From JAEUIX01 sp046156035 (GTDB taxonomy: Bacteria > Planctomycetota > Phycisphaerae > Phycisphaerales > UBA1924), in contig JBJXEW010000034.1 of assembly GCA_046156035.1 (NCBI GenBank), positions 1 to 64,000 of the forward strand: a DNA stretch of 64,000 nt, given 5' to 3'. The notes beneath the pieces are model-generated. The model did no database searches and was not told the DNA's origin. It worked only from the letters and a program-made list of their open reading frames with translations. Every line of letters begins with the position of its first letter. The first letter of the stretch is position 1. Shown one piece after another: positions 8,493-16,656 of the stretch. The position numbers were made by a program, and so were the translations under genes.

Positions 8493-9881
8493 ATGACCAA
8501 AGACCAACCCAGCCAGACTCCCCTCACCCGCCGTGCCGCGCTCGGTGCGCTCGCCGCGGCGGCCGCGGGCTACGCCGCATTCGGCCCGCGTGCCGGTCGC
8601 TCGCTGGAGGCCCGCTCGGGCCGCATCGTGCTGGACTACTGGGAGAAGTGGACGCGCCACGAGGGCGATGCGATGCGCACCGTCGTGGATGCGTTCAACG
8701 CGAGTCAGACCCGCATCTTCGTGCGATACCTCGTCACGGCCGACATCGGGCAGAAATCCATGGTCGCCATCGCCGGGGGCGACCCGCCGGATGTGATCGG
8801 GCTGTACGCCTTCAACGTGCCGCCGTATGCGCAGAGCGGGGCGCTCGTGCGGCTGGATGCGCTGGCCGCCCAGCGCGGCATGTCTCTCGAGCAATATTCG
8901 CCCGGTGTGCGTCCGGTCATGAGACAAGCCGGGGCTTGGTGGGCGGTGGTGAACACGTGCGGCAGCGTGGCCCTCTACTACAACAAGGCGCTCTTCCGTG
9001 AGGTCGGTTTGGACCCGAGCCGCCCGCCGCGCACGATCGATGAGTTGGATGAGATGCACAAGCGGCTGGTCGTGGGGGGGCTAGGCGCTGGCGCGGCGGC
9101 GGAACCGCTCAAGCGAGTCGGCTTCTTCCATCGCGAGCCGGGGTGGTGGTCGTGGTTCTGGGGGTACCACTTCGGCGGCAAGGTTTACGACGCCGCGAGC
9201 GACGTGGCGACGGTGGGTGCGCCACAGAACCGCGCCGCGTTCGAATGGATGCAGACGTACCCACGTGCGCTAGGGGTTGATCGGGCCACGCGCTTACAGG
9301 ACGGCTTCGGGAACTACTTCACGCCGGAGAACCCGTTCCTTACGGGCAAGGTGGGCATGATCGTGCAGGGGCCGTGGGTGGCGAACCTGGTGGGGGCGTT
9401 CAAGCCCGACCTGGATTACGGCGTGGCGCCGTTCCCAGTGGCGAGTGGCTTGGTGGATGCGGCGGCACCAATAGGCCTGATCGATACCGATGTGCTGGTG
9501 ATCCCTCGCGGCGCCAAGCACCCAGAGGCGAGCATGGAGTTCATCGCGTTCACGCAGCGGCGCGAGATGGTGGAGTTGCTGGCCAAGGCCCACTGCAAGC
9601 CCTCGCCGCTGCTCGATCAGAGCGAAGATTTCATCCGCACGCACCCCAACCGCGGCATCGCCGTGCACGATGCGATCACACGGAGTGAGCGGGCGTTCAT
9701 CCCCCCGCCCACGCGCGTGTGGCAGCAGTTCAAGGATGAGTTTGACACGCAGGTGCAGCGCATGTGGCGGCTGGAGGTGGAGGCGGGCGATGCGCTGGCG
9801 GCCCTGCAGCCGCGGGCGCAGGCGCTGATCGACCGGGCCGCGAGCGAGCGGCGGCGGCGGGCGGCAGGGGGAGTCGCGTGA
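8493..9881 (+). CDS. ABC transporter sugar-binding protein (family 1)
   Basis: This is an extracytoplasmic solute-binding protein of 462 residues for a sugar ABC importer of the MalE/UgpB class. The N-terminus has a Tat-like signal (LTRRAALGALAAAAAGYAA). The mature start (IVLDYWEKWTRHEGDAMRTV) and the later NTCGSVALYYNKALFREVG and GKVGMIVQGPWVANL stretches are typical of the family. Two permease genes follow. Its place after a GH94 enzyme suggests an oligoglucan ligand. The longer than usual C-terminus ends in an Arg/Ala-rich helix. Confidence 0.92.
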   Translation: MTKDQPSQTPLTRRAALGALAAAAAGYAAFGPRAGRSLEARSGRIVLDYWEKWTRHEGDAMRTVVDAFNASQTRIFVRYLVTADIGQKSMVAIAGGDPPDVIGLYAFNVPPYAQSGALVRLDALAAQRGMSLEQYSPGVRPVMRQAGAWWAVVNTCGSVALYYNKALFREVGLDPSRPPRTIDELDEMHKRLVVGGLGAGAAAEPLKRVGFFHREPGWWSWFWGYHFGGKVYDAASDVATVGAPQNRAAFEWMQTYPRALGVDRATRLQDGFGNYFTPENPFLTGKVGMIVQGPWVANLVGAFKPDLDYGVAPFPVASGLVDAAAPIGLIDTDVLVIPRGAKHPEASMEFIAFTQRREMVELLAKAHCKPSPLLDQSEDFIRTHPNRGIAVHDAITRSERAFIPPPTRVWQQFKDEFDTQVQRMWRLEVEAGDALAALQPRAQALIDRAASERRRRAAGGVA

Positions 9882-9918
9882 TAACTGCAGGGTGCTATGC
9901 GTGGGCGTTGATTGGAAG

Positions 9919-10029
9919 CCCCTCCCAGAGGGAGGGGTTGGGGGTGGGCGAGGTCCTGCGCTCACGCGCGGCACGGAACAAGAAAACGGAACGTCTGCCC
10001 ACCCCCCTGCCCCCTCCCTCTGGGAGGGG
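9919..10029. repeat. Pair of inverted GC-rich palindromic repeats (REP/BIME-like)
   Basis: CCCCTCCC-AGA-GGGAGGGG (9919-9937) and its mirror copy CCCCTCCC-TCT-GGGAGGGG (10011-10029) face each other. Each is flanked on its inner side by a GGGGGTGGGCG-type arm. A third copy of the unit lies at 23674-23706. The pair sits in the gap between the binding-protein and first permease genes, where such elements often modulate mRNA stability. Confidence 0.8.
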
Positions 10030-10053
10030 GAGTGGCGCAAGGCTGGTGTCGCG

Positions 10054-10926
10054 ATGAAAGACCGCCGCTGGACAGGTTGGCTCTGGGCAAGCCCGTGGCT
10101 GGTGGGCTCGGGCGTGTTCCTGTTGCTCCCGATGGCGATGAGCCTGTACCTCTCGTTCACGGACTATCCGCTGATCGAATCGCCCCTCTGGGCGGGCCTG
10201 AGCAACTACCGGCGCATGTTCGAGGATGAGAAGTTCTGGATGGTGGTGCGGAACACGGCCCTGTACACGGTGCTCACCGTGCCGGTGTGCACGGTGGCCT
10301 CGCTGGTGCTGGCCGCGCTGTTGAACAGGGCGGGCAGGTGGTCGCGGTTTGTGCAGGCGGTGGTGTTTGTGCCCACGCTGGTGCCGCTCATGGCGAGCGC
10401 GATGGTGTGGCTGTGGCTCTTCAACGGTGATCGCGGCCTCATCAACCGGCTCATCGCCCTGGTGGGTGTGCAGGGGCCCAACTGGCTGATTGACCGGCAC
10501 TGGGTGATGCCGAGTTTGGTCATCATGAGTTTGTGGAGCGTGGGGCAGGCGGTGGTGGTGTACATCGCCGCGCTGCAGGATGTGCCGGAGAGTCTGTACG
10601 AGGCGGCCAAACTCGACGGGATGGGGCCGGTGCGGCAGTTTGTGAGCGTGACGCTGCCGATGGTCTCACCGGTGGTTCTGTTCAACATCATCACGCTCAC
10701 GATCAACCAGGTGCAGGTCTTCGCGGTGCCGTACGTGATGTTCCGGCGGCCCGACGGCCAGAACCCGGCGGGGTACTTTTTCACGCAGTACTTGTACGAG
10801 AACGCGTTTGTGTACGGGCAGATGGGCTACGCCAGCGCGCTGGCGTGGGTGCAGTTGCTGGCCGTGCTGGGCCTGACGGGCCTGATGCTGCTGGCGAGCC
10901 GGAAACTGGTGTACTACAGGGCGTGA
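10054..10926 (+). CDS. Sugar ABC transporter permease (MalF/UgpA type)
   Basis: This inner-membrane permease has 290 residues and about six membrane segments. The EAA loop that docks the ATPase is clear: YEAAKLDGMGPVRQF followed by VTLPMVSP, near residues 183-208. I chose the ATG at 10054 because the frame upstream runs through the palindromic repeat and is not conserved. The gene ends 3 bases before the second permease. With the 8493 binding protein and the 10930 permease it makes a sugar importer, which still needs an ATPase encoded elsewhere. Confidence 0.92.
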   Translation: MKDRRWTGWLWASPWLVGSGVFLLLPMAMSLYLSFTDYPLIESPLWAGLSNYRRMFEDEKFWMVVRNTALYTVLTVPVCTVASLVLAALLNRAGRWSRFVQAVVFVPTLVPLMASAMVWLWLFNGDRGLINRLIALVGVQGPNWLIDRHWVMPSLVIMSLWSVGQAVVVYIAALQDVPESLYEAAKLDGMGPVRQFVSVTLPMVSPVVLFNIITLTINQVQVFAVPYVMFRRPDGQNPAGYFFTQYLYENAFVYGQMGYASALAWVQLLAVLGLTGLMLLASRKLVYYRA

Positions 10927-10929
10927 TGC

Positions 10930-11979
10930 ATGAACTTGAGCAGGATGAAATCACGCAGATGGTGGACCGGCGTCCTCGTGGGAGTCTTCGCTGCTTTGGT
11001 TGTGTTGCTCCGCGTCTGGCGGGCCGACACTTGGCCTCCGGACGCGCTCGCGTGGACGCTCCTGATTGGCGGACACGCCTTGCTCGCTGTCCCTCTCTAT
11101 GTGCTTATTCGCTTGGTCCCGAGCGCCTTCTGGAGGTGGATCACGCGCCTGGCCGTGCCAACGGCCCTCCTTCTGGCCGTCGTCTGCTACGCCGCGCCCA
11201 TGGTGTGGATGGTGAGCACCTCGGTGAAGCCCGAGAGCCAGGCGGCATCGGGCGAGTTGAACCTGCTGCCCGACCCGGCGTCGAGCCTTCTGGCCCACGC
11301 GGCGGACAACTACACGAAGGTCTGGACAGACCCGACAGTCTTGTTCCCGGTGTACCTGCGCAACACGCTCATCATCGCGCTCCTCTCGGTGGTGGGCATG
11401 ACGCTCTCGAGCGCGGTGGTGGCCTTCGGCCTGGCCCGCCTGCGCTGGCGGGGGCAGGGGTTGGTGATGGCGCTGATCCTGGGCACCATGATGATCCCCT
11501 TCCCGGTCATCATGGCGCCGCTGTTCGTGGTGTTCCGGGGTCTGGGCCTCAACGGCACGCTGGCCCCGCTGTGGCTGCCGGCATGGTTCGGCGGGGCGTT
11601 CAACATCTTCATGCTGCGGCAGTTCTTCCGCAGTATCCCGAAGGAACTGGACGAGGCCGCGACGATCGATGGGTGCTCGGAGTGGGGGCTCTTCTGGCGG
11701 GTGATTTTGCCGCTGAGCCGCCCGGCGCTGGCGGTGGTGGCCCTGTTCCACTTCATCTACGTCTGGAACGACTTTTTGGGGCCGCTGGTGTTCATTCGGG
11801 ATCAGGATCAGTTCACGCTTGCTCAGGGCTTGCAGTTGTATCAAGGGCAGGCGGGTATGACGCCGTGGAACCTGCTGATGGCGGCGAGCACGATGGTGGT
11901 GGCGCCGATCTTGGTGCTGTTTGCGCTCACGCAGCGGACATTTGTGCGGGGCGTGGCCAGTGAGGGCCTGAAGGACTAG
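10930..11979 (+). CDS. Sugar ABC transporter permease (MalG/UgpE type)
   Basis: This is the second inner-membrane permease of the importer, 349 residues. The EAA loop reads LDEAATIDGCSEWGLFWRV followed by ILPLSRP. The usual family length is about 280, and the extra 70 residues are an N-terminal extension with two additional hydrophobic segments before the standard first helix (LLLAVVCYAAPMVWMVSTS). The start at 10930 leaves a 3-base gap to the previous stop. No MsmK/MalK-type ATPase follows; bacteria often share one such ATPase between importers. Confidence 0.92.
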   Translation: MNLSRMKSRRWWTGVLVGVFAALVVLLRVWRADTWPPDALAWTLLIGGHALLAVPLYVLIRLVPSAFWRWITRLAVPTALLLAVVCYAAPMVWMVSTSVKPESQAASGELNLLPDPASSLLAHAADNYTKVWTDPTVLFPVYLRNTLIIALLSVVGMTLSSAVVAFGLARLRWRGQGLVMALILGTMMIPFPVIMAPLFVVFRGLGLNGTLAPLWLPAWFGGAFNIFMLRQFFRSIPKELDEAATIDGCSEWGLFWRVILPLSRPALAVVALFHFIYVWNDFLGPLVFIRDQDQFTLAQGLQLYQGQAGMTPWNLLMAASTMVVAPILVLFALTQRTFVRGVASEGLKD

Positions 11980-12064
11980 GGCCGCAAACAAAGGGCAAAC
12001 ATCGGGGAGCGGTCCCCGGTTCGCGCGGGGCGTGTCAAACTGCACAAGATACGCTCGATTAGGC

Positions 12065-12106
12065 TTGCCAAGTCGCCGAAAAGGCTGCACAATGTAACCG
12101 CTTACT
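12065..12106 (+). promoter_or_regulatory. TTGCCA box and LacI-type operator 4
   Basis: TTGCCA (12065-12070) and CACAAT (12088-12093) with a 17-base spacer make a plausible promoter. TGTAACCGCTTACT (12093-12106) matches TGnAAnCGnTTnCA with one mismatch, at the last base. The box-to-operator distance is 28 bases, close to the 27 seen at operators 2 and 3. Confidence 0.7.
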
Positions 12107-12168
12107 CTCTGCGCACGGGTGCCGCGTACCGGTACTCTGGCGTGGCGTAAAGCCGGAGGGTCGTGGAT

Positions 12169-13149
12169 ATGAAGGCACGTTTTCAAGTGATGGCGGCGGG
12201 TCTGGTTGCCGCGTGTGGCATGGCGGCGCAGGCGCAGACGCCCGGCCCGCTCACGAACGGGAGTTTCGAGGAGCAGAACCCGTTCAACGCGAACGAGCCG
12301 CGTGGCTGGCACAACGCGTCCAACCCGAGCGAGGCTGTGTACCGCAAGACGCCCATGGACGGCCTGATGCCGATGGCGATCATGCGCACGGGCAATCGCT
12401 CGGTCATGCTGCGCCCGGTGCCGGGCAGCGGCGGCAGTGGCACCGTGCGTGCATGGACCACCGACGTGCAGAACTTCTTCTCGCCCGGCTTCCCGTTCTA
12501 TGACCCGTTCCTGGAGTACGGTGGTGGCGACGTGCATGTGCGCGGCTACTACGCGATTCCCGCGACCAACCCGATCAGCGACCCGTTGGAAAACGTGGGC
12601 ATGCGGCTGGATATCAAACTGGGCAACCAGGACTTCGCCACCAAGGACATCCACGAGAACACGCTCATCAACGGGCACACCAACGGCGAGTGGGTCTTCT
12701 TTGAGGCCGTCTTCACCATGGCCGATATCGAGCAGCGGGTGGCCGATTCGATCGAGAATGGCTTCCCGCCCGCCAGCGATCCCGACCACTGCAAAATCAC
12801 GCTCAGCCGATTCGCCAACTTTCCTGAAGGCGTGACCAGCAACGGCGTGATCTTCTGGGAAGACATGACTTTCCAGCAGATCGCGGCCCCGACTTGCACG
12901 CTTGACTACAACCTTGACACCGTGGTGAACCCCGACGACTTGGGCGACTTCATCACCGACTACTACACATCGCCCGCGATCCCCGGCCCCGGCGGTTATG
13001 CGGTGCCCTGCCCGGAGAACTCCGCCCCCTACGACCAGGGCTACAAGACGGCCTTCGTGGTCGGCGGCGGCGGCCAGTGCAACGAGCCCTTCCCGGACAA
13101 CCTGGGCGACTGGATCACCCAGTATTTCGGTGACCAGACCTGCGGCTGA
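12169..13149 (+). CDS. Secreted protein with N-terminal binding-like domain and NPDDLGD tail
   Basis: The product has 326 residues. A signal peptide (ends MAAQAQT) is followed by a NGSFEEQNPF start typical of secreted jelly-roll carbohydrate-binding-like domains, covering roughly residues 25-245. The C-terminal 80 residues form a two-part module: LDYNLDTVVNPDDLGDFITD, then a PGPGGYAVPCPEN linker, then a second DNLGDWITQYF copy with nearby cysteines. The same module ends the 42447 gene. The first part resembles dockerin or EF-hand calcium loops. The ATG at 12169 has a GGAGGG ribosome-binding site 8 bases upstream; the GTG at 12163 would be too close. Operator 4 puts it in the LacI regulon, so it may bind the glucan at the cell surface (inference). 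Confidence 0.82.
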   Translation: MKARFQVMAAGLVAACGMAAQAQTPGPLTNGSFEEQNPFNANEPRGWHNASNPSEAVYRKTPMDGLMPMAIMRTGNRSVMLRPVPGSGGSGTVRAWTTDVQNFFSPGFPFYDPFLEYGGGDVHVRGYYAIPATNPISDPLENVGMRLDIKLGNQDFATKDIHENTLINGHTNGEWVFFEAVFTMADIEQRVADSIENGFPPASDPDHCKITLSRFANFPEGVTSNGVIFWEDMTFQQIAAPTCTLDYNLDTVVNPDDLGDFITDYYTSPAIPGPGGYAVPCPENSAPYDQGYKTAFVVGGGGQCNEPFPDNLGDWITQYFGDQTCG

Positions 13150-13178
13150 ACCGCCAACGCCTTTGGCGCGATTTCTCA

Positions 13179-13217
13179 CAAGGCCCCGAACGATGTTTCG
13201 TCGGGGCCTTGTTCTTG
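13179..13217 (+). terminator. Probable intrinsic terminator
   Basis: An 11-bp stem (13179-13189 with 13201-13211) closes an 11-base loop and is followed by TTCTTG, a weak U-tract. It ends the glucan locus before the helicase gene. Confidence 0.7.
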
Positions 13218-13383
13218 CGCAGACGGGGCACGGCGGTCGCCATAGAATGGCGCGTCGGTCGTGTTTCGGGGCGAGGGTTCGCTTCGGTCCGATTCGTCTG
13301 GATGGTCCTCTCGCGGTGCGGCCGCGCGTGGATGCCGGTCAGGCGCGGCAGGGCCGATGCGCACACGGGTGGTCGCGAATCTC

Positions 13384-16300
13384 ATGCACGTCATTCACGC
13401 AAACTGGTCTGCTCACGGCGAAGGGTCCGGCGTGGCCGTCTGGGCGGAGAGCACGGTGGTTCAGGCGGCCGTCGGCAACTCCAGCGCGCTCGTGGCGGGC
13501 GCGGTCGGATCGCCCTCGCACCCGTTCGCGGCATCCGCAGAGCGTGTGGGTGAACTGCTGGCGACCGTCGCCCCGCAGTCGGCGGGCTGGGCACGGCGCG
13601 TGGTTGAGGTCGCGCTTCCGGCGCGGGCCGGCCGGCCCGTGGCCAGCCCCAGTTTGGCGCACGACCTTGGCGATGCCAGCGAGGGCATCGCCACACTGAC
13701 CACGTTCCGCGTGCCTGCCATCGTCGTGCCCCCGGCCGACGTGCCGGATGCCCTTGAGGCGATTGAGGGCCTGCCGGCCGTGAGCGACGACCCGATGCGC
13801 ACGGGGCCCCATGCTGTGCCCGTCCACATCGGCGCCAGCGTCGAGTTCTTCGCGCGCGCGGGCCGCTTCGTGCGCTGGCTGCTGGTGCAGCAGCGCCTGG
13901 TGCCCACCGTCGTGCAGGACTTCTCGGGTGGTCTGCGCGGCCTCTGGCAGCCTTGGCTGGCGGATGACTTTGTGGCCGCGCGGGTGTCGAGCCTGCTGGC
14001 GGGCATGCCCGCCGCGGCTCGGGCGGGCGTGGATTCACTCGGGCACGAGCCCTGGCCCATCGTGGAAGATTTTCTGGTTCGGGTGGTTGATGCCAGCGTG
14101 CGCGCTGTGATGCGCTCAGAGAACATGGTTGAAACGATTGAGGGCCGGCTCGACCAGCCCGACCCGCATGTGCAGTGGCTGGCGGGGCTGCTGCGCCCCG
14201 AGACCGAAGTGATCGCCCCGCCCGCCCAGCGGCCCGATGTGCTCAAGCGCGTGCGGAACTGGATCGGTGCGCTCGATGCGCGTGCCCCCGGCTCCACATG
14301 GAGGCTCTGCCTGCGCCTCGCCGAACCCGTGGACCTGACGGGCCTGGCCGAGTTCAGCGTGCCGGGCGCAAGTGTGCGCTGGAGCCTGTCGCTGCACCTG
14401 CAGTCGCTCGATGACCTCTCGCTGGTAATCGACGCGGCCGACATCTGGACGCTCCCCACCGACGGCGCGACGGTCGGCGGACGCCACGTGGACAAGCCCG
14501 CCGAGTTGTTGCTGGGCGAACTTGGCCGCGCGGCGCGTCTGTACAAGCCGCTTGAAGAGGTGCTCAAGGAGAGCGAGCCGATCGAGGTCGTGCTCTCCAC
14601 CGCGCAGGCGTACACCTTTCTGCGCGAGGTGCGGCCGGTGCTCATCGAGCAGGGTGTGGGCGTTCTGGCGCCAGAATGGTGGGATGCGCCCGACACCCGG
14701 CTGGGCGTGCGCCTGAAACTCGACAGTCCGGAGATGCTCTCGGAGGCGATCTCCGGCGTTGCATCGGCCGGCGGGCCCCGCCTAGGTCTGAACACGCTCG
14801 TGAAGTACGCGTGGCAGGTCACGATCGGGGATGCGACGCTGAGCCTGGCGGAGTTCGAGAAACTGGCCGCCTTGCGCAGCCCGCTGGTGCTCATCGGCGG
14901 CCGCTGGGTCGAGATCCGGCCCGAAGACGTGAAGGCCGCTGTCGGCTTCATGCGCGAGAACCCGGGCGGTGAGATGACCGTGGGCAGGGCCATGCGCCTC
15001 GCCTACGCGGCCGACCCGCGCGAGACGGGTCTGCCCGTGTTCGGCATGAACGCGACCGGGTGGGTTGGTGAGATTTTCGGCAACGCCGCGGCAGACACGA
15101 CCGTGCCCATGCTGGCACCCCCCGATGGGTTTGTGGGCTCACTGCGGCCGTACCAGATCAAGGGCTTGTCGTGGCTCGCGTTCCTCGACCGTTTCGGCCT
15201 GGGTGCCTGCCTCGCCGACGACATGGGTCTGGGCAAAACCATCCAACTCCTCGCAATGCTCCTGCACGAGCGCAACGCGGTGGCCGGTCAGGCCGCGGTG
15301 AAACTGAACCCGACACTGCTCGTCGTGCCGACGAGCGTGGTGGGCAACTGGGTGCGCGAGACGGCCCGCTTTGCTCCGGCACTCCGTGTGCACGTGCATC
15401 ACGGTGTGGAGCGGCCGCGGGGCACGGCCCTGATCGAGGCGGCCAGCGCGGCGGACCTGGTGGTGACCACGTACGCGCTGGTGCACAGAGACCTGGCAGA
15501 GTTGGAACGTGTGGAGTGGGGGCGCCTCGCGCTGGATGAAGCGCAGAACATCAAGAACCCCGGCACGAAGCAGTCGCAGGCCGTGCGGGCCATCAACACG
15601 CCGCGGCGCGTGGCGCTCACGGGCACGCCGATCGAGAACCGCCTGAGTGAACTCTGGTCGATCGTGGATTTTCTCAACCCCGGCCTGCTGGGCACCGCTG
15701 GCGACTTCCGCACGCGCTTCGCCGTGCCGATCGAACGCTACCGCGATCCGCATCGCGCCAAGCAACTGCGCGGCGTGGTGCAGCCCTTTGTGCTCCGTCG
15801 CCTCAAAACCGACCCCAACGTCATCAGCGATCTGCCCGAGAAGGTCGAGACCAAGGAGTTCTGCTACCTCACACCGGAGCAGGCGGCTCTGTACGAGACG
15901 GCCGTGAAGCGCATGCTGAGCGCGGCGGAGGATTCCGACGGCATCCAGCGCCGCGGCGTGATCCTCGCCGGACTGGTGCGCCTCAAGCAGATCTGCAACC
16001 ACCCCCGTCAGTTCCTCAAAGATGCCGACCCGCTCCTGCTCGCGATGGGCGATGCCGATGTGGATGTGAACGGCAGCGCGCTGGAGGCCCCGCACGACCC
16101 CCACCGCTCGGGCAAGTGCGCCCGCCTCATCGAGATGCTCGACGAGGTCCTCTCTGCGGGCGGTCAGGCCTTGGTCTTCACGCAATTCCGCCAGATGGGC
16201 ACGATTTTGGCCAAGATGCTCCGGCACGAACTCGACCGCGAGGTGCTCTTCCTGCACGGCGGCACGGCGCCCAAAGACCGCGATGCGATGGTGGCGCGCT

Positions 16301-16656
16301 TCCAGAAGGGCGACGGCTCGGCACCCATCTTCATTCTCTCGCTCAAGGCGGGCGGCGTGGGCCTGAACCTCACGGGCGCAAACCACGTCTTCCACTTTGA
16401 CCGGTGGTGGAACCCGGCGGTGGAGTCGCAGGCCACGGACCGCGCGTACCGCATCGGGCAGACGCGCACGGTGCAGGTTCACAAGTTTGTGGTCGCGGGC
16501 ACGCTGGAAGAACGCATCGACCAGATGATCGAGATGAAGGCCGCGCTTGCAGACAACGTCATCGGCTCGGGCGAGGCGTGGCTGACCGAACTCACGCTCT
16601 CGCAGTTGAAGGACATCCTCGCGCTGCGGCCCGACGCGGTGGAGGTGGACGAGTGA
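13384..16656 (+). CDS. SNF2-family helicase/ATPase (HelZ-like, with DUF3670-type region)
   Basis: This is a 1090-residue superfamily 2 DNA translocase. The C-terminal half has all SNF2 motifs: DDMGLGKTIQ (I), LDEAQNIKN (II), LTGTPIENR (III), KAGGVGLNLTGANHV (V) and QATDRAYRIGQ (VI). The N-terminal half has the SNF2-associated region found in bacterial HelZ-like proteins. The family usually starts with a short MxVLHxxW-type strand, so I chose the ATG at 13384 (MHVIHANWS); an ATG at 13357 would add nine residues. The stop overlaps the start of the SWIM zinc-finger gene by 4 bases, so the two are co-translated and probably act together. The cellular role is not established; DNA repair or defence are options. 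Confidence 0.93.
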   Translation: MHVIHANWSAHGEGSGVAVWAESTVVQAAVGNSSALVAGAVGSPSHPFAASAERVGELLATVAPQSAGWARRVVEVALPARAGRPVASPSLAHDLGDASEGIATLTTFRVPAIVVPPADVPDALEAIEGLPAVSDDPMRTGPHAVPVHIGASVEFFARAGRFVRWLLVQQRLVPTVVQDFSGGLRGLWQPWLADDFVAARVSSLLAGMPAAARAGVDSLGHEPWPIVEDFLVRVVDASVRAVMRSENMVETIEGRLDQPDPHVQWLAGLLRPETEVIAPPAQRPDVLKRVRNWIGALDARAPGSTWRLCLRLAEPVDLTGLAEFSVPGASVRWSLSLHLQSLDDLSLVIDAADIWTLPTDGATVGGRHVDKPAELLLGELGRAARLYKPLEEVLKESEPIEVVLSTAQAYTFLREVRPVLIEQGVGVLAPEWWDAPDTRLGVRLKLDSPEMLSEAISGVASAGGPRLGLNTLVKYAWQVTIGDATLSLAEFEKLAALRSPLVLIGGRWVEIRPEDVKAAVGFMRENPGGEMTVGRAMRLAYAADPRETGLPVFGMNATGWVGEIFGNAAADTTVPMLAPPDGFVGSLRPYQIKGLSWLAFLDRFGLGACLADDMGLGKTIQLLAMLLHERNAVAGQAAVKLNPTLLVVPTSVVGNWVRETARFAPALRVHVHHGVERPRGTALIEAASAADLVVTTYALVHRDLAELERVEWGRLALDEAQNIKNPGTKQSQAVRAINTPRRVALTGTPIENRLSELWSIVDFLNPGLLGTAGDFRTRFAVPIERYRDPHRAKQLRGVVQPFVLRRLKTDPNVISDLPEKVETKEFCYLTPEQAALYETAVKRMLSAAEDSDGIQRRGVILAGLVRLKQICNHPRQFLKDADPLLLAMGDADVDVNGSALEAPHDPHRSGKCARLIEMLDEVLSAGGQALVFTQFRQMGTILAKMLRHELDREVLFLHGGTAPKDRDAMVARFQKGDGSAPIFILSLKAGGVGLNLTGANHVFHFDRWWNPAVESQATDRAYRIGQTRTVQVHKFVVAGTLEERIDQMIEMKAALADNVIGSGEAWLTELTLSQLKDILALRPDAVEVDE

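Noticed and set aside
10533..11963. A long plus-strand frame overlapping the two permeases in another phase
   Set aside because: Its translation is low-complexity Gly/Ala/Arg text with no family, while the overlapping permeases have clear motifs.
12163..12168. GTG start for the secreted NPDDLGD protein
   Set aside because: It lies only two bases after the GGAGGG site. The ATG at 12169 has normal spacing.
10951..13179. A 742-codon open frame on the minus strand opposite the second permease and the secreted protein
   Set aside because: It is Arg/His/Gly-rich without any domain and lies antisense to well-recognised genes. It is a shadow frame caused by high GC.
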